NCBI GenBank assembly: GCA_902613755.1
Contig: CACMIH010000005.1
Span: 62,001 to 126,000 of the forward strand
Direction of reading: 5' to 3'
Length of the DNA stretch: 64,000 nucleotides
DNA from: an uncultured Pelagibacteraceae bacterium
Lineage (GTDB): Bacteria; Pseudomonadota; Alphaproteobacteria; Pelagibacterales; Pelagibacteraceae
A program made the position numbers and the translations under genes. A model generated the notes under the pieces. That model saw only the letters and a program-made list of their open reading frames with translations. It was not told the DNA's origin and did not search any database. Below, one piece after another: positions 49,979 to 58,365 of this stretch. How positions within the stretch are numbered: position 1 is the first letter of the stretch; each line of letters begins with the position of its first letter.

Positions 49979-51268
49979 TTATTTAGCGAATCCAGTAAGT
50001 AAAGGAATTGTCATCGAGATTGACGGAAAATATGTTATTAAAAATATTACTATAGCTTCAACTGCCAGGAATGGCAATATAGCTTTTGCTATTGTTTCAA
50101 CTCTTTCCCCAGAAACAGAAGATGCAACAAATAATACAAGACCCATAGGTGGAGTTGCTAAACCGACTGTCAAATTAACCGACATTATTATTGCAAAATG
50201 CACAGGATGAACTCCTAGCTCAACAAAAACTGGTCCAAGAATTGGTCCTAAGATAATTATCGCTGGGCCTGCATCTAAAAACATTCCAACAACAAATAAT
50301 AAAATATTTATAAGAAACAATAAAACATATGGGTTGTCAGTTAATCCTAAAACGAACGCAGCAAGATGCTCAGGTGCATGAGATAAGCTAACTACAGTTT
50401 TAAAAGCCATTGCAGCACCAACTAAAAGAAGTACAACGGAAGATACCATAGCTGCTTTTGTCATCACTTTAGGAACATCTTTCCATTTCAACGATTTTAA
50501 AACAAATAGACCGATAAACATTGCGTAAGCAGCTGCTACAGCTGATGCTTCTGTTGGTGTAAAAATTCCACCAAGAATACCACCTAAAATTATTACTGGT
50601 GTCATCAAAGGAAAAAAAGCTTTTAGAGATGCCTTGCCTCTTTGACCCCAGGTTGTTTTTTCGGTAACTGCTGGAAAATTATATCTCTTGGCCATAAATT
50701 TTATGGTGACCATCAAACTAACTCCTACTAAAATACCTGGTACAATTCCTGCTAAAAATAATGCTGCAACACTCTCACCCATTACATACGCATAAATAAT
50801 CATTATCCCTGAAGGTGGAATTATGGGTCCGATTACTGAACTAGCTGCAGTAATAGCTGCTGCAAATTTTTTTGTATATCCTTGTTTTTCCATTGCAGGA
50901 ATAAGCATTGATCCAATTGCTGAAGTATCAGCTACAGCTGAACCAGATAAACCAGCAAACAACATTGAGGTCAGGACATTGACATGAGCTAACCCCCCTT
51001 TTAAGTGACCCATCATCGCTTGACTAAATTCAACAAGTCGATGGGTTATTCCTCCTCTGTTCATTAACTCCCCTGCTAACATAAAAAATGGAATTGCCAT
51101 CAAAGGGAAGCTATCTATTCCATTATAAATATTTCTATAAAGCATAGCTCCATCTCTAGCTTGATCATTTAACCAAAGCAAAATTCCTGGTGCTGCTAAC
51201 AATCCAAAAAATACAGGCAAACCAATTAACAAAAATATTAAAAACAAAGGGAGAAACCAAACTAACAT
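49979..51268 (-). CDS. dctM: TRAP transporter large permease (DctM family)
   Basis: The 429-residue protein has about twelve membrane segments and DctM motifs: LIGLPVFFGLLAAPGILLWL, IPFFMLAGELMNRGGIT, LTSMLFAGLSGSAVADTSAIGSMLIPAMEKQGY (the family hallmark), IIPPSGIMIIYAYVMGESVAALFLAGIVPG, FTPTEASAVAAAYA and PPMGLVLFVASSV. It uses a sodium gradient to move the substrate delivered by DctP. It overlaps dctQ at 51268 by one base. Confidence 0.93.
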   Translation of the reverse strand: MLVWFLPLFLIFLLIGLPVFFGLLAAPGILLWLNDQARDGAMLYRNIYNGIDSFPLMAIPFFMLAGELMNRGGITHRLVEFSQAMMGHLKGGLAHVNVLTSMLFAGLSGSAVADTSAIGSMLIPAMEKQGYTKKFAAAITAASSVIGPIIPPSGIMIIYAYVMGESVAALFLAGIVPGILVGVSLMVTIKFMAKRYNFPAVTEKTTWGQRGKASLKAFFPLMTPVIILGGILGGIFTPTEASAVAAAYAMFIGLFVLKSLKWKDVPKVMTKAAMVSSVVLLLVGAAMAFKTVVSLSHAPEHLAAFVLGLTDNPYVLLFLINILLFVVGMFLDAGPAIIILGPILGPVFVELGVHPVHFAIIMSVNLTVGLATPPMGLVLFVASSVSGERVETIAKAILPFLAVEAIVIFLITYFPSISMTIPLLTGFAK

Positions 51269-51864
51269 TATTGTTTCTCCAACTTTTGTTTATCGTAGTC
51301 TTCAGGTAAGTCTAATTTTGTAAAATTAGTAAGAATATTTCTTAAAATTAATTCTATGTTCACAGATATTAAAAAAACAATACCGACAGGCAATGACATA
51401 TACATCCAAGCTAATTTTATTGGTTCTGCTTTTCCGCCAATTAAATGAAAAGGAATTTTTATCGATGAGGAATTAAATATCCATCCAGCATTAATATGTT
51501 TAAATCCTAATTCTAAACCTATGACTAAGACAAAAAGAGATGCAATTAACAAAAATAAAGTTAAAAGTGTTGAAATAAGTTTTGGCAAAAATCTCTCTAA
51601 TAAATCAATAGAAACAAATCCACCCCATCTATACGCAGAGGGCGCAATCAATCCTGTCATCCATAACATCAAAAATCTAGCAACCTCGTCAGGCCACGGC
51701 AGTGCATTATTTAATATATACCTAAAAAATACTTGTACCAAGATAACAATCACCATCAAAAATATTGCTATCCATGCAAACTGTCTACCAATTCTTAAAA
51801 AAAAAGTATTTATTTTCTCAAGGATATTAAAAACAGATAGGAGAATATTAATTGTCAAATTCAC
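51268..51864 (-). CDS. dctQ: TRAP transporter small permease (DctQ family)
   Basis: The protein (198 aa) has four membrane segments and the DctQ motif FRYILNNALPWPDEVARFLMLWMTGL (family 'R......l.W.eE.ar....w' pattern), followed by the conserved GGFVSIDLLERFLP. It forms the membrane pair with DctM and starts the TRAP operon on the minus strand. The N-terminal helix is long and the C-terminus basic (YDKQKLEKQ). The gene is divergent from a 2-hydroxyacid dehydrogenase gene, 111 nt away, which may metabolise the imported acid. Confidence 0.9.
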   Translation of the reverse strand: MNLTINILLSVFNILEKINTFFLRIGRQFAWIAIFLMVIVILVQVFFRYILNNALPWPDEVARFLMLWMTGLIAPSAYRWGGFVSIDLLERFLPKLISTLLTLFLLIASLFVLVIGLELGFKHINAGWIFNSSSIKIPFHLIGGKAEPIKLAWMYMSLPVGIVFLISVNIELILRNILTNFTKLDLPEDYDKQKLEKQ

Positions 51865-51975
51865 AACTAAATTTATTTTAATTATTTAATAAATACAACT
51901 TTAATCAAAAAACTAATTTACATTATATAATAATTCTCGTATTAAAAACGCTCCCTAAAAAATTAATATATAATT

Positions 51976-52941
51976 ATGAATAATAAAAAAAAGATATTAA
52001 TAATTCAAAAAGTCCATGAAAAAGGTATGGAATTAATTAATAACCACCCCAATTTTGATGTTGAAGTAACTGACGACACCTCAATTGAAAATTTAAAATC
52101 AAAATTAAAAGATTGCGATGGTGCATCAATAAGAATTGCAAACCTTCCTGGAGAAGCGTTTGAAGAAGCAAAAAATTTAAAAATTATTTCAAGACATGGT
52201 GTTGGTTACGACAATATCGATTTAAAAAAAGCTAAAGAAAAAGATATAAAAATAGCAATAACAGCTAATGCTAATGCTGTTACAGTTGCAGAACATGTGA
52301 TGTTTGTTTTGTTAAATATTGCAAAAAGAAAAGATTTATTTGACAAAACAGTAAGAGAGGGAAATTTTAAAGACAGAAATAAATTACCAAAAACTATAGA
52401 AGTATGGAAAAAAAATTTTTTGATAATGGGTTTTGGAAGAATAGGAAAAGCGCTAATAAAAAGATGTTTGGGTTTTGAAATGAATGTATTTGTTTATGAT
52501 CCATTTGTAGAAAAAGAAAAAATTGAAGAATTAGGAGGAAAAAAAGTCGAAGATCTAGCTAAAGCAGTAAAAGATATGGATGTTATTTCACTACATATGC
52601 CTTTGACGGACAAAACCGAAAATTTAATTAATTATAATTTATTAAAAACAATGAAAAAAACTTGTATTATTATTAATGCAGCAAGAGGTGGAATTATTCA
52701 TGAAGAAGATCTTGATAAGGCACTAAATGAAAATTTAATTTTTGGTGCTGGTATTGATGTATTTAAAAAAGAACCACCTGATGAAAATAATCCACTTCTT
52801 AAAAATGAAAAAGTTTACCTAAGTCCACATACAGCAGCTTTTACTGATGAATGTATGACAAGAATGGGTAAAGAAACAATTCAAAATATTATTGATTTTT
52901 TTGATGAAAAATTAGAAAAATCTAAGATCGTAAAATTATAA
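51976..52941 (+). CDS. D-2-hydroxyacid dehydrogenase (SerA-like, short form)
   Basis: This 321-residue enzyme has RHGVGYDNIDLKKA, the NAD motif IMGFGRIGKALIKR followed by VYDPFVEKEK, and the catalytic Arg in NAARGGIIHEE, Glu in FKKEPPDENN and His in SPHTAAFTDE. No ACT domain follows. Its location, divergent from the TRAP operon, suggests that it works on a 2-hydroxy or 2-keto acid brought in by that system. It shares general architecture with the genes at 23938-24960 and 44948-45880 but differs enough to be a separate subfamily. Confidence 0.86.
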   Translation: MNNKKKILIIQKVHEKGMELINNHPNFDVEVTDDTSIENLKSKLKDCDGASIRIANLPGEAFEEAKNLKIISRHGVGYDNIDLKKAKEKDIKIAITANANAVTVAEHVMFVLLNIAKRKDLFDKTVREGNFKDRNKLPKTIEVWKKNFLIMGFGRIGKALIKRCLGFEMNVFVYDPFVEKEKIEELGGKKVEDLAKAVKDMDVISLHMPLTDKTENLINYNLLKTMKKTCIIINAARGGIIHEEDLDKALNENLIFGAGIDVFKKEPPDENNPLLKNEKVYLSPHTAAFTDECMTRMGKETIQNIIDFFDEKLEKSKIVKL

Positions 52942-53023
52942 TATAAAAATAATTTTAAATTTTTATTTTAAATCGCTTTGCTTTGCTCTTGAAATCGGTG
53001 AACTAACTTTTATTTATAGATGA

Positions 53024-53926
53024 TCAGGTATTATAGATATCAATGTTACTATTATTTAAAGTTTCAGTTAAATACTTGTACCCTATTTTTGCATATTCAA
53101 ATGGGTTTGCTTTAGATGGATCTTGTTCTGCCTCTACAACTAACCATCCTGAATAATTTTTTTCTTTCAATACATCAAACAATGGCTTGTAATCAATACA
53201 CCCATCACCTGGAACTGTAAATGCACCTTCTAAAAATGCCCCTCTAAAACTTAAGTCTTCTTTTAAAGATTTTTCTAAGACACTTTTTCTAATATCCTTA
53301 CAATGCATATGAATTAATCTTTCGCTAAAATCATTTAATATTTTTAAAGAGTCTCCCTGAGCAAATAACATGTGGCCAGTATCTAATGTAAGTTTTACAC
53401 TATCGTGAGTGTTCTCAAGCAATCTTATTGTATCTTCTTCTGTCTCTATTACAGTGCCCATGTGATGATGATAAGCTAGCGGCATACCTTTGTCTTCAAG
53501 ATATTTGCCCATCTCTGAAATTTTTTCATAGTATTTTTTTGATTCTTCAAGATCCATTTGAGGTCTTGTAGACAATTTTCGATCTGGATCTCCTTGAATT
53601 GAACCAGAAACTTCGGCAAAAACCATACAAGGTGAGTCACAATCTTTAAAAAGTTTAAGCTGATCTTGAATTAAATCTTTTTCTTTATCAATACTATTTG
53701 TTCTTAAATTGGCTCCATACCAACCTGAGCAAAGATTAAGATTAAATTCTTCAAGTTTTGGGATCAGTTCTTCTGATTTTTTTGGAAATTTACCGCCAGA
53801 CTCAATTCCAATAAATCCTGCCTGACTAGCTTCAGACAAACATTGTTCTAAAGATGTATCACCACCCAATTCAGGCATATCATCGTTACTCCATGCAATT
53901 GGTGCTATTCCTAATTTTACTGACAT
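53024..53926 (-). CDS. iolE: IolE, myo-inosose-2 dehydratase
   Basis: The 300-residue TIM-barrel protein matches IolE from its first residues: GIAPIAWSNDDMPELGGDTSLEQCL, then IGIESGGKFPKK, NLCSGWYGANL, and metal-site segments AYHHHMGTVIETEEDTIRLL, KLTLDTGHMLFAQGD, LIHMHCKDIRKSVL and GDGCIDYKPLFDVL, ending VEAEQDPSKANPFEYAKIGYKYL. IolE removes water from 2-keto-myo-inositol to give the dione that IolD hydrolyses. It is divergent from iolG. The metal-binding Glu, Asp, His set appears complete, so activity is expected. Confidence 0.92.
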   Translation of the reverse strand: MSVKLGIAPIAWSNDDMPELGGDTSLEQCLSEASQAGFIGIESGGKFPKKSEELIPKLEEFNLNLCSGWYGANLRTNSIDKEKDLIQDQLKLFKDCDSPCMVFAEVSGSIQGDPDRKLSTRPQMDLEESKKYYEKISEMGKYLEDKGMPLAYHHHMGTVIETEEDTIRLLENTHDSVKLTLDTGHMLFAQGDSLKILNDFSERLIHMHCKDIRKSVLEKSLKEDLSFRGAFLEGAFTVPGDGCIDYKPLFDVLKEKNYSGWLVVEAEQDPSKANPFEYAKIGYKYLTETLNNSNIDIYNT

Positions 53927-54064
53927 ACAAAATTTATTAAAAAATTAAAACATTTTTAAATGATGATGTTATTTGCATCAAGAAAATTATATTTTCAATT
54001 GATGTTTAATTGATCGTAAAAAAATGTTTCTTGATTTTATTTTTTAATTCTGTTCTATTTTATT
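53927..54064. promoter_or_regulatory. Divergent iolE-iolG control region with an imperfect repeat pair
   Basis: This AT-rich 138-nt region separates iolE and iolG. ATCAAGAAA at 53977-53985 is repeated in inverted orientation as TTTCTTGAT at 54027-54035, 41 nt apart, and AATTGAT occurs twice between them. It may hold operator sites for an unknown regulator and two promoters; I see no clear -35 elements. Confidence 0.3.
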
Positions 54065-55066
54065 ATGATTAACTTTTCTTTAATGGGAGCAGGACGGATT
54101 GGAAAAATGCATGCTAAATTTATAGCAACACATCCAAAAGCAAAATTAAAATACATATATGATATTAATTCTGAATTCGCTGAAGAAGTAGCAAAATCAA
54201 CAAATTGTTCAATAGTGTCTTCACCAGAGGACGCAATTAATGCAGATGATATAGACGCAGTTCTTATAGCTTCTGCTACTCCAACTCATACTCAATTTAT
54301 TACAATGGCAGCAAAAGCAGGAAAAGCAATTTTTTGTGAAAAGCCAATTGATTTGAATATCAATAAAGTAAATGAGTGTATGGAAAATATCAAAGGAACA
54401 AACGTTCCTATTCAAATTGGCTTTAACAGAAGGTTTGATGCCAGTCATGCAAAGGCACAACAGGCAAGAGTAAAAAAAGAAATTGGTGAATTGGAAATGC
54501 TTGTTATTACTAGTAGAGATCCTGAACCTCCTGGAATTGACTATTTAAAAGCTGCTGGAGGATTTTTTAGAGATACTACTATTCATGATTTTGATTTAAC
54601 TAGATTTATATTGGGAGATGATCCTATAGTTCAAGTATCAGCATTTGGAGGTGCTTTATTTGATAAAAATTCACAACAAGTAAAAGATCTAGATACCGCT
54701 ATGTTTATTTTAAAATCAAAAAATGGTGTTTTAATTCATATTAACAACTCTCGACGAGCAGTTTATGGGTATGATCAAAGAGTTGAGGTATTTGGTAGTA
54801 AAGGAATGGTAATCTCTGATAATCAAACTCCTACTTCTTTAGAAAGATATACAAGCACATCAACAAATGAAAAAGAACCTATACATTTCTTTTTTATTGA
54901 GAGATATGAGCAAGCTTACAGAGATCAATTTAATGAATTTGTAAAATGCGTTGAAAATAAAACAAAACCATTAGTAGGATTTGAGGATGGAAGAAACGCT
55001 TTGATTATAGCTAATGCAGCATATGAGTCCTTTGAAAGTGGTAAAGTAATAAATATAAAATTCTAA
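54065..55066 (+). CDS. iolG: IolG-type inositol 2-dehydrogenase (Gfo/Idh/MocA family)
   Basis: The protein (333 aa) has GAGRIGKMHAKF for NAD binding, VLIASATPTHTQF, FCEKPIDLNINKV with the catalytic Lys93, FNRRFDASHA, VITSRDPEPPGIDYLKAAGGFFRD and TTIHDFDLTRFILGDDP with the catalytic Asp and His. 'NRRFD' and 'SRDP.PP' are characteristic of the myo-inositol 2-dehydrogenase branch. It oxidises inositol to the inosose that IolE uses. It starts a run of plus-strand genes: an SDR starts 1 nt after its stop. Confidence 0.92.
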   Translation: MINFSLMGAGRIGKMHAKFIATHPKAKLKYIYDINSEFAEEVAKSTNCSIVSSPEDAINADDIDAVLIASATPTHTQFITMAAKAGKAIFCEKPIDLNINKVNECMENIKGTNVPIQIGFNRRFDASHAKAQQARVKKEIGELEMLVITSRDPEPPGIDYLKAAGGFFRDTTIHDFDLTRFILGDDPIVQVSAFGGALFDKNSQQVKDLDTAMFILKSKNGVLIHINNSRRAVYGYDQRVEVFGSKGMVISDNQTPTSLERYTSTSTNEKEPIHFFFIERYEQAYRDQFNEFVKCVENKTKPLVGFEDGRNALIIANAAYESFESGKVINIKF

Positions 55067-55067
55067 T

Positions 55068-55922
55068 ATGTCTAATAAATATATATCTGAACAATCTAAC
55101 CAATTTAAAAACAAAATAATAATTGTAACAGGAAGCACACAAGGAAGTGGAGCTGAGACTGCAAAATTACTAGCAAACAGAGGTGCTAAAGGAATAACTA
55201 TCTGTGGAAGAAATAATAAAAATGGAAACAAGGTAAAATCTGAAATAGAAAGCATAGGCGCAGAATGCCTATACGTTCAAGCAGATTTAGAAAAACTTGA
55301 AGACTGTAAAAAAATAGTTTCTGAAACTGATAAAAAATTTAGCACAGTAGATTCTTTTATAAATGTTGCAGCTTTTACTGAGAGAGGAACGATCTTAAGC
55401 ACAACAGAAGAAAATTATGATAAAAATTTTAATGTAAATGTAAAAGCTCCTCTTTTTATGATGCAAGACGTTATAAAAATAATGATCAGGGATAAAAAAA
55501 AAGGAACTATAGCTCATATTCTATCAATGGCCGGATATAGTGGTATGCCTTTCTTAACTGCTTACAGCTCTTCTAAAGCAGCATTAGCAGTAATGATTAA
55601 AAATGTTGCAAATTCAGTTTCTGGTCATCAAATAAGAGTGAATGGAGTAAATCTAGGTTGGACAGATACACCAGCAGAAACAGTAATTCAGAAAAAATTT
55701 CACAACGCAGATGATAATTGGTTAAAAAAAGCTGAAACAAAAGTTCCTTTTAAAAGATTAAACAAACCTTTGGATGTTGCAAAGATATTGGCATTCTTGT
55801 GCTCAGATGAGTCAGGAATTATGACTGGCAGTATTGTTGATTTTGATCAGACAGTTGCAGGATGGCATTCTTATTCAGCATATGACACCAAGGTATTAGA
55901 TGATAGTATTTTAGGTGAGTGA
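55068..55922 (+). CDS. SDR family oxidoreductase of the inositol/glycoside module
   Basis: The 284-residue SDR has the cofactor loop GSTQGSGAETAKLL, a basic CGRNNKNGNK after strand 2 that favours NADP, NVAAFTERG in place of NNAG, ILSMAGYSGM with Ser, and the catalytic YSSSKAALAVM. The C-terminal extension (GWHSYSAYDTKVLDD) is longer than usual. It follows iolG with 1 nt and precedes an aldo/keto reductase, so it may oxidise an inositol epimer or a sugar. The family call is firm; the substrate is not. Confidence 0.83.
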   Translation: MSNKYISEQSNQFKNKIIIVTGSTQGSGAETAKLLANRGAKGITICGRNNKNGNKVKSEIESIGAECLYVQADLEKLEDCKKIVSETDKKFSTVDSFINVAAFTERGTILSTTEENYDKNFNVNVKAPLFMMQDVIKIMIRDKKKGTIAHILSMAGYSGMPFLTAYSSSKAALAVMIKNVANSVSGHQIRVNGVNLGWTDTPAETVIQKKFHNADDNWLKKAETKVPFKRLNKPLDVAKILAFLCSDESGIMTGSIVDFDQTVAGWHSYSAYDTKVLDDSILGE

Positions 55923-55941
55923 ACCTAATTAAAATTAATTT

Positions 55942-56904
55942 GTGAAAAAAAATAAAATTAAAGATACTGGTTTGGAAGTTACAGAATTAAGTTTTGGAAC
56001 ATCCTCTTTGGGAAGTATGCCAGATACTTATGGTTATGAAGTACCAGAACAAAAGGCTCAAGAAACATTAAAAAGATTTTTTCAAGGTCCAGTAAATATG
56101 CTTGATACTTCAAGAAATTATGCAATGGGAGAAAGTGAAAAAAGGATTGGAATAGCAATAAAGGAAAATAAGGGTTGGCCAGAAAATTTTATCTTATCAA
56201 CAAAAATTGATAGAAATATGGATACGCTAGTTCTTGATAAAAAAAGAACAAGAGAATCTATTGAAGAAAGTTTAAAAACTTTAAATGTAGATTCTGTGGA
56301 CATTTTATTTCTTCATGATCCAGAATACGTAAAAGATGTAAATGATATCACTAAAAAAGATGGGGCATTGGATGAGTTATTTAAAATAAAAGAAGAGGGT
56401 TTGGCTAAGGCAGTTGGTTTAGCTATGGGAAAAATAAATATAATGTTTCCTCTTTTAAAAAATTGGGACTTTGATGTGATAATTAATCATAACAGATATA
56501 CTTTATTAAACAGAGAAGCGGATGAAATGTATAGCTATGCTCACAGTAAAAATATATCTATTTTTAATGCTGCTCCTTACGCTGGTGGTGTTTTAGCAAA
56601 AGGTCCAAGTAACTTTAAAAAAATAACTTATCAAGATGTTACAGAAGAAAAACTTGCACCTGCTAGAGAAATAGAAAAAGTTTGTAAAAAGTATAATGTT
56701 GAAATGGGTGCAGCTGCCTTACAGTTTTCCATGAAAGATAAAAGAATTACCTCTACTCTATGTGGTGTTACTAGTATTAAGAGTATTGAAAAAAACCTGT
56801 CTTGGGCTAAAACAAGTATCCCAGAAGAATTTTGGATCGAAGTTTTAAAATTACCTTTCTCAATCAAAGATCCAGAATCTGAAAGAAAATATACACCTGG
56901 TTAA
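55942..56904 (+). CDS. Aldo/keto reductase (D-threo-aldose/galactose 1-dehydrogenase-like)
   Basis: The gene starts with GTG at 55942 (no ATG fits the domain start). The 320-residue AKR has the catalytic tetrad Asp55 and Tyr60 in MLDTSRNYAMGESEKRIG, Lys88 in ILSTKIDRN, and His125 in ILFLHDPEY. FNAAPYAGGVLAKGP and ALQFSMKDKRITSTLCGV match the AKR group including D-threo-aldose 1-dehydrogenase and pyridoxal dehydrogenase. It may oxidise a free aldose released by the glycosidases encoded downstream. The SDR stop lies 20 nt upstream. Confidence 0.85.
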   Translation: MKKNKIKDTGLEVTELSFGTSSLGSMPDTYGYEVPEQKAQETLKRFFQGPVNMLDTSRNYAMGESEKRIGIAIKENKGWPENFILSTKIDRNMDTLVLDKKRTRESIEESLKTLNVDSVDILFLHDPEYVKDVNDITKKDGALDELFKIKEEGLAKAVGLAMGKINIMFPLLKNWDFDVIINHNRYTLLNREADEMYSYAHSKNISIFNAAPYAGGVLAKGPSNFKKITYQDVTEEKLAPAREIEKVCKKYNVEMGAAALQFSMKDKRITSTLCGVTSIKSIEKNLSWAKTSIPEEFWIEVLKLPFSIKDPESERKYTPG

Positions 56905-57044
56905 ATTTTAAAAAAATTATAAATAAGATAATTATATATTTATTTTATTAATTTAATTATCAACAATTTCCGGGGATAATTTTTAATTGTAATCAATTTT
57001 AAAAATACATAATCTGTCAAACATAAATTAAAAAAGGAGCATAA

Positions 57045-58289
57045 ATGAAAAAGGTTATTATCTCGTTAATAATGATGTTTGGATTAATCTCTTCAACTTC
57101 ATTTGCTGGTACTTTGGTGATTAATACAGATACATCTGATGCAGCACCAAAAGAAGCTTTTGAATATATTATTAAAAAATTTGAAGAAGAGAACCCAGAC
57201 GTCACAGTAAAATGGAATGTTTTTGACCATGAAGGTTACAAACAATCCATAAGAAATTTTTTAAACACTGATCCACCTGATGTTGCAAACTGGTATGCTG
57301 GAAATAGAATGTTACCATTTGTAAGAGCAGGTTTGTTTGAAGATGTCTCTGATATTTGGAAAGACTCAGGTTGGGTAGACGGAAACCTTTCTGAAAATAT
57401 GGAGCATGCTAAAAAATCTATGACGATTGGTGGTAAGCAATGGGGTATTCCTTACACTTATTATCAGTGGGGCGTGTATTACAGGAAAGATTTATTTACA
57501 GCAAATGGAATATCTGTACCAAAAACATGGGATGATTTTGTAGCTGCATGCGCTACGTTAAAAGCTGCAGGTATTACACCTATTACAATTGGATCAAAGT
57601 ATCTTTGGACAACAGCTGGTGTTTTTGATTATTTAAATCTTAGAACAAATGGCTATGAGTTCCATATGGATTTAACACTAGGTAAGGTTCCTTACACAGA
57701 TCCAAAAGTGCAAGCAGTATTTGATAAATGGGATGAGCTTGTAAAGCCTGGTTACTTCTTAGAAAATCATGCAGCACTTAGTTGGCAAGAAGCTTTAACT
57801 CCTATGGTGAACGGTGAAGCAGCAATGTATGTAATGGGTAACTTTGCTGTTGCTCCTTTAAAAGAGGCTGGCTTAAGAGATTCTAATTTAGGTTTCTTCC
57901 AGTTTCCTGAAATCACACCAGGTATCCCAATGGCTGAAGAAGCACCTACGGACACTGTGCATATACCTTCTAAAGCTAAAAATAAAACTGATGCTAAGCG
58001 TTTCTTAATATTTATGTCTCGAGCAGATGTGCAAGAAGAGATCAATAAAATATTAGGTCAGCTTCCTATTAACAAGAACTCTAGTGTTAAAAAGGGAGAT
58101 CCATTCTTAAAAGCAGGATTGAATATGCTAAATAATGCTTATGCAATGGCGCAATTCTACGATAGAGATGCTCCAGCTCAAATGGCATCAGAGGGTATGA
58201 AAGGCTTTCAAGAATATATGTCTAATCCTGACAGAAGACAAAAAATCTTAGAAAGATTAGAAAAAGTACGTCAAAAAGTTTATAAATAA
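57045..58289 (+). CDS. ABC transporter oligosaccharide-binding protein (family 1 SBP)
   Basis: The protein (414 aa) has a signal peptide (KKVIISLIMMFGLISSTSFA) and a MalE-like body: GTLVINTDTSDAAPKEAFEYI, VKWNVFDHEGYKQSIRNFLNTDPPDVANWYAGNRML, WGIPYTYYQWGVYYRKDLF, GISVPKTWDDFVAACATLKAAGITPI and AAMYVMGNFAVAPL. It captures an oligosaccharide or glycoside for the two permeases downstream. AAAGGAGCATAA gives a clear ribosome-binding site. A stem-loop at 58299-58330 follows. The two glycosidase genes downstream suggest that its ligand is a galactoside or glucoside. Confidence 0.9.
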   Translation: MKKVIISLIMMFGLISSTSFAGTLVINTDTSDAAPKEAFEYIIKKFEEENPDVTVKWNVFDHEGYKQSIRNFLNTDPPDVANWYAGNRMLPFVRAGLFEDVSDIWKDSGWVDGNLSENMEHAKKSMTIGGKQWGIPYTYYQWGVYYRKDLFTANGISVPKTWDDFVAACATLKAAGITPITIGSKYLWTTAGVFDYLNLRTNGYEFHMDLTLGKVPYTDPKVQAVFDKWDELVKPGYFLENHAALSWQEALTPMVNGEAAMYVMGNFAVAPLKEAGLRDSNLGFFQFPEITPGIPMAEEAPTDTVHIPSKAKNKTDAKRFLIFMSRADVQEEINKILGQLPINKNSSVKKGDPFLKAGLNMLNNAYAMAQFYDRDAPAQMASEGMKGFQEYMSNPDRRQKILERLEKVRQKVYK

Positions 58290-58298
58290 ACTTTTAAC

Positions 58299-58330
58299 TT
58301 AACTGTGGGGCTTACTGGCCCCTCAGTTAA
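58299..58330 (+). terminator. Stem-loop between binding-protein and permease genes
   Basis: TTAACTGTGGGGC pairs with GCCCCTCAGTTAA around a six-base loop (12 bp with one T/T mismatch). It begins 10 nt after the binding-protein stop. The following bases are AAATTCG, not a T run, so it is more probably an mRNA-stabilising or weak attenuating hairpin than an efficient terminator. Confidence 0.7.
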
Positions 58331-58365
58331 AAATTCGATTTCATCAATTTTTAAAATATAATTAT

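Noticed and set aside
52942..53023. GCTTTGCTTTGCTC between convergent genes as a terminator or repeat
   Set aside because: It has no pairing partner nearby and only two copies of a 5-nt unit.
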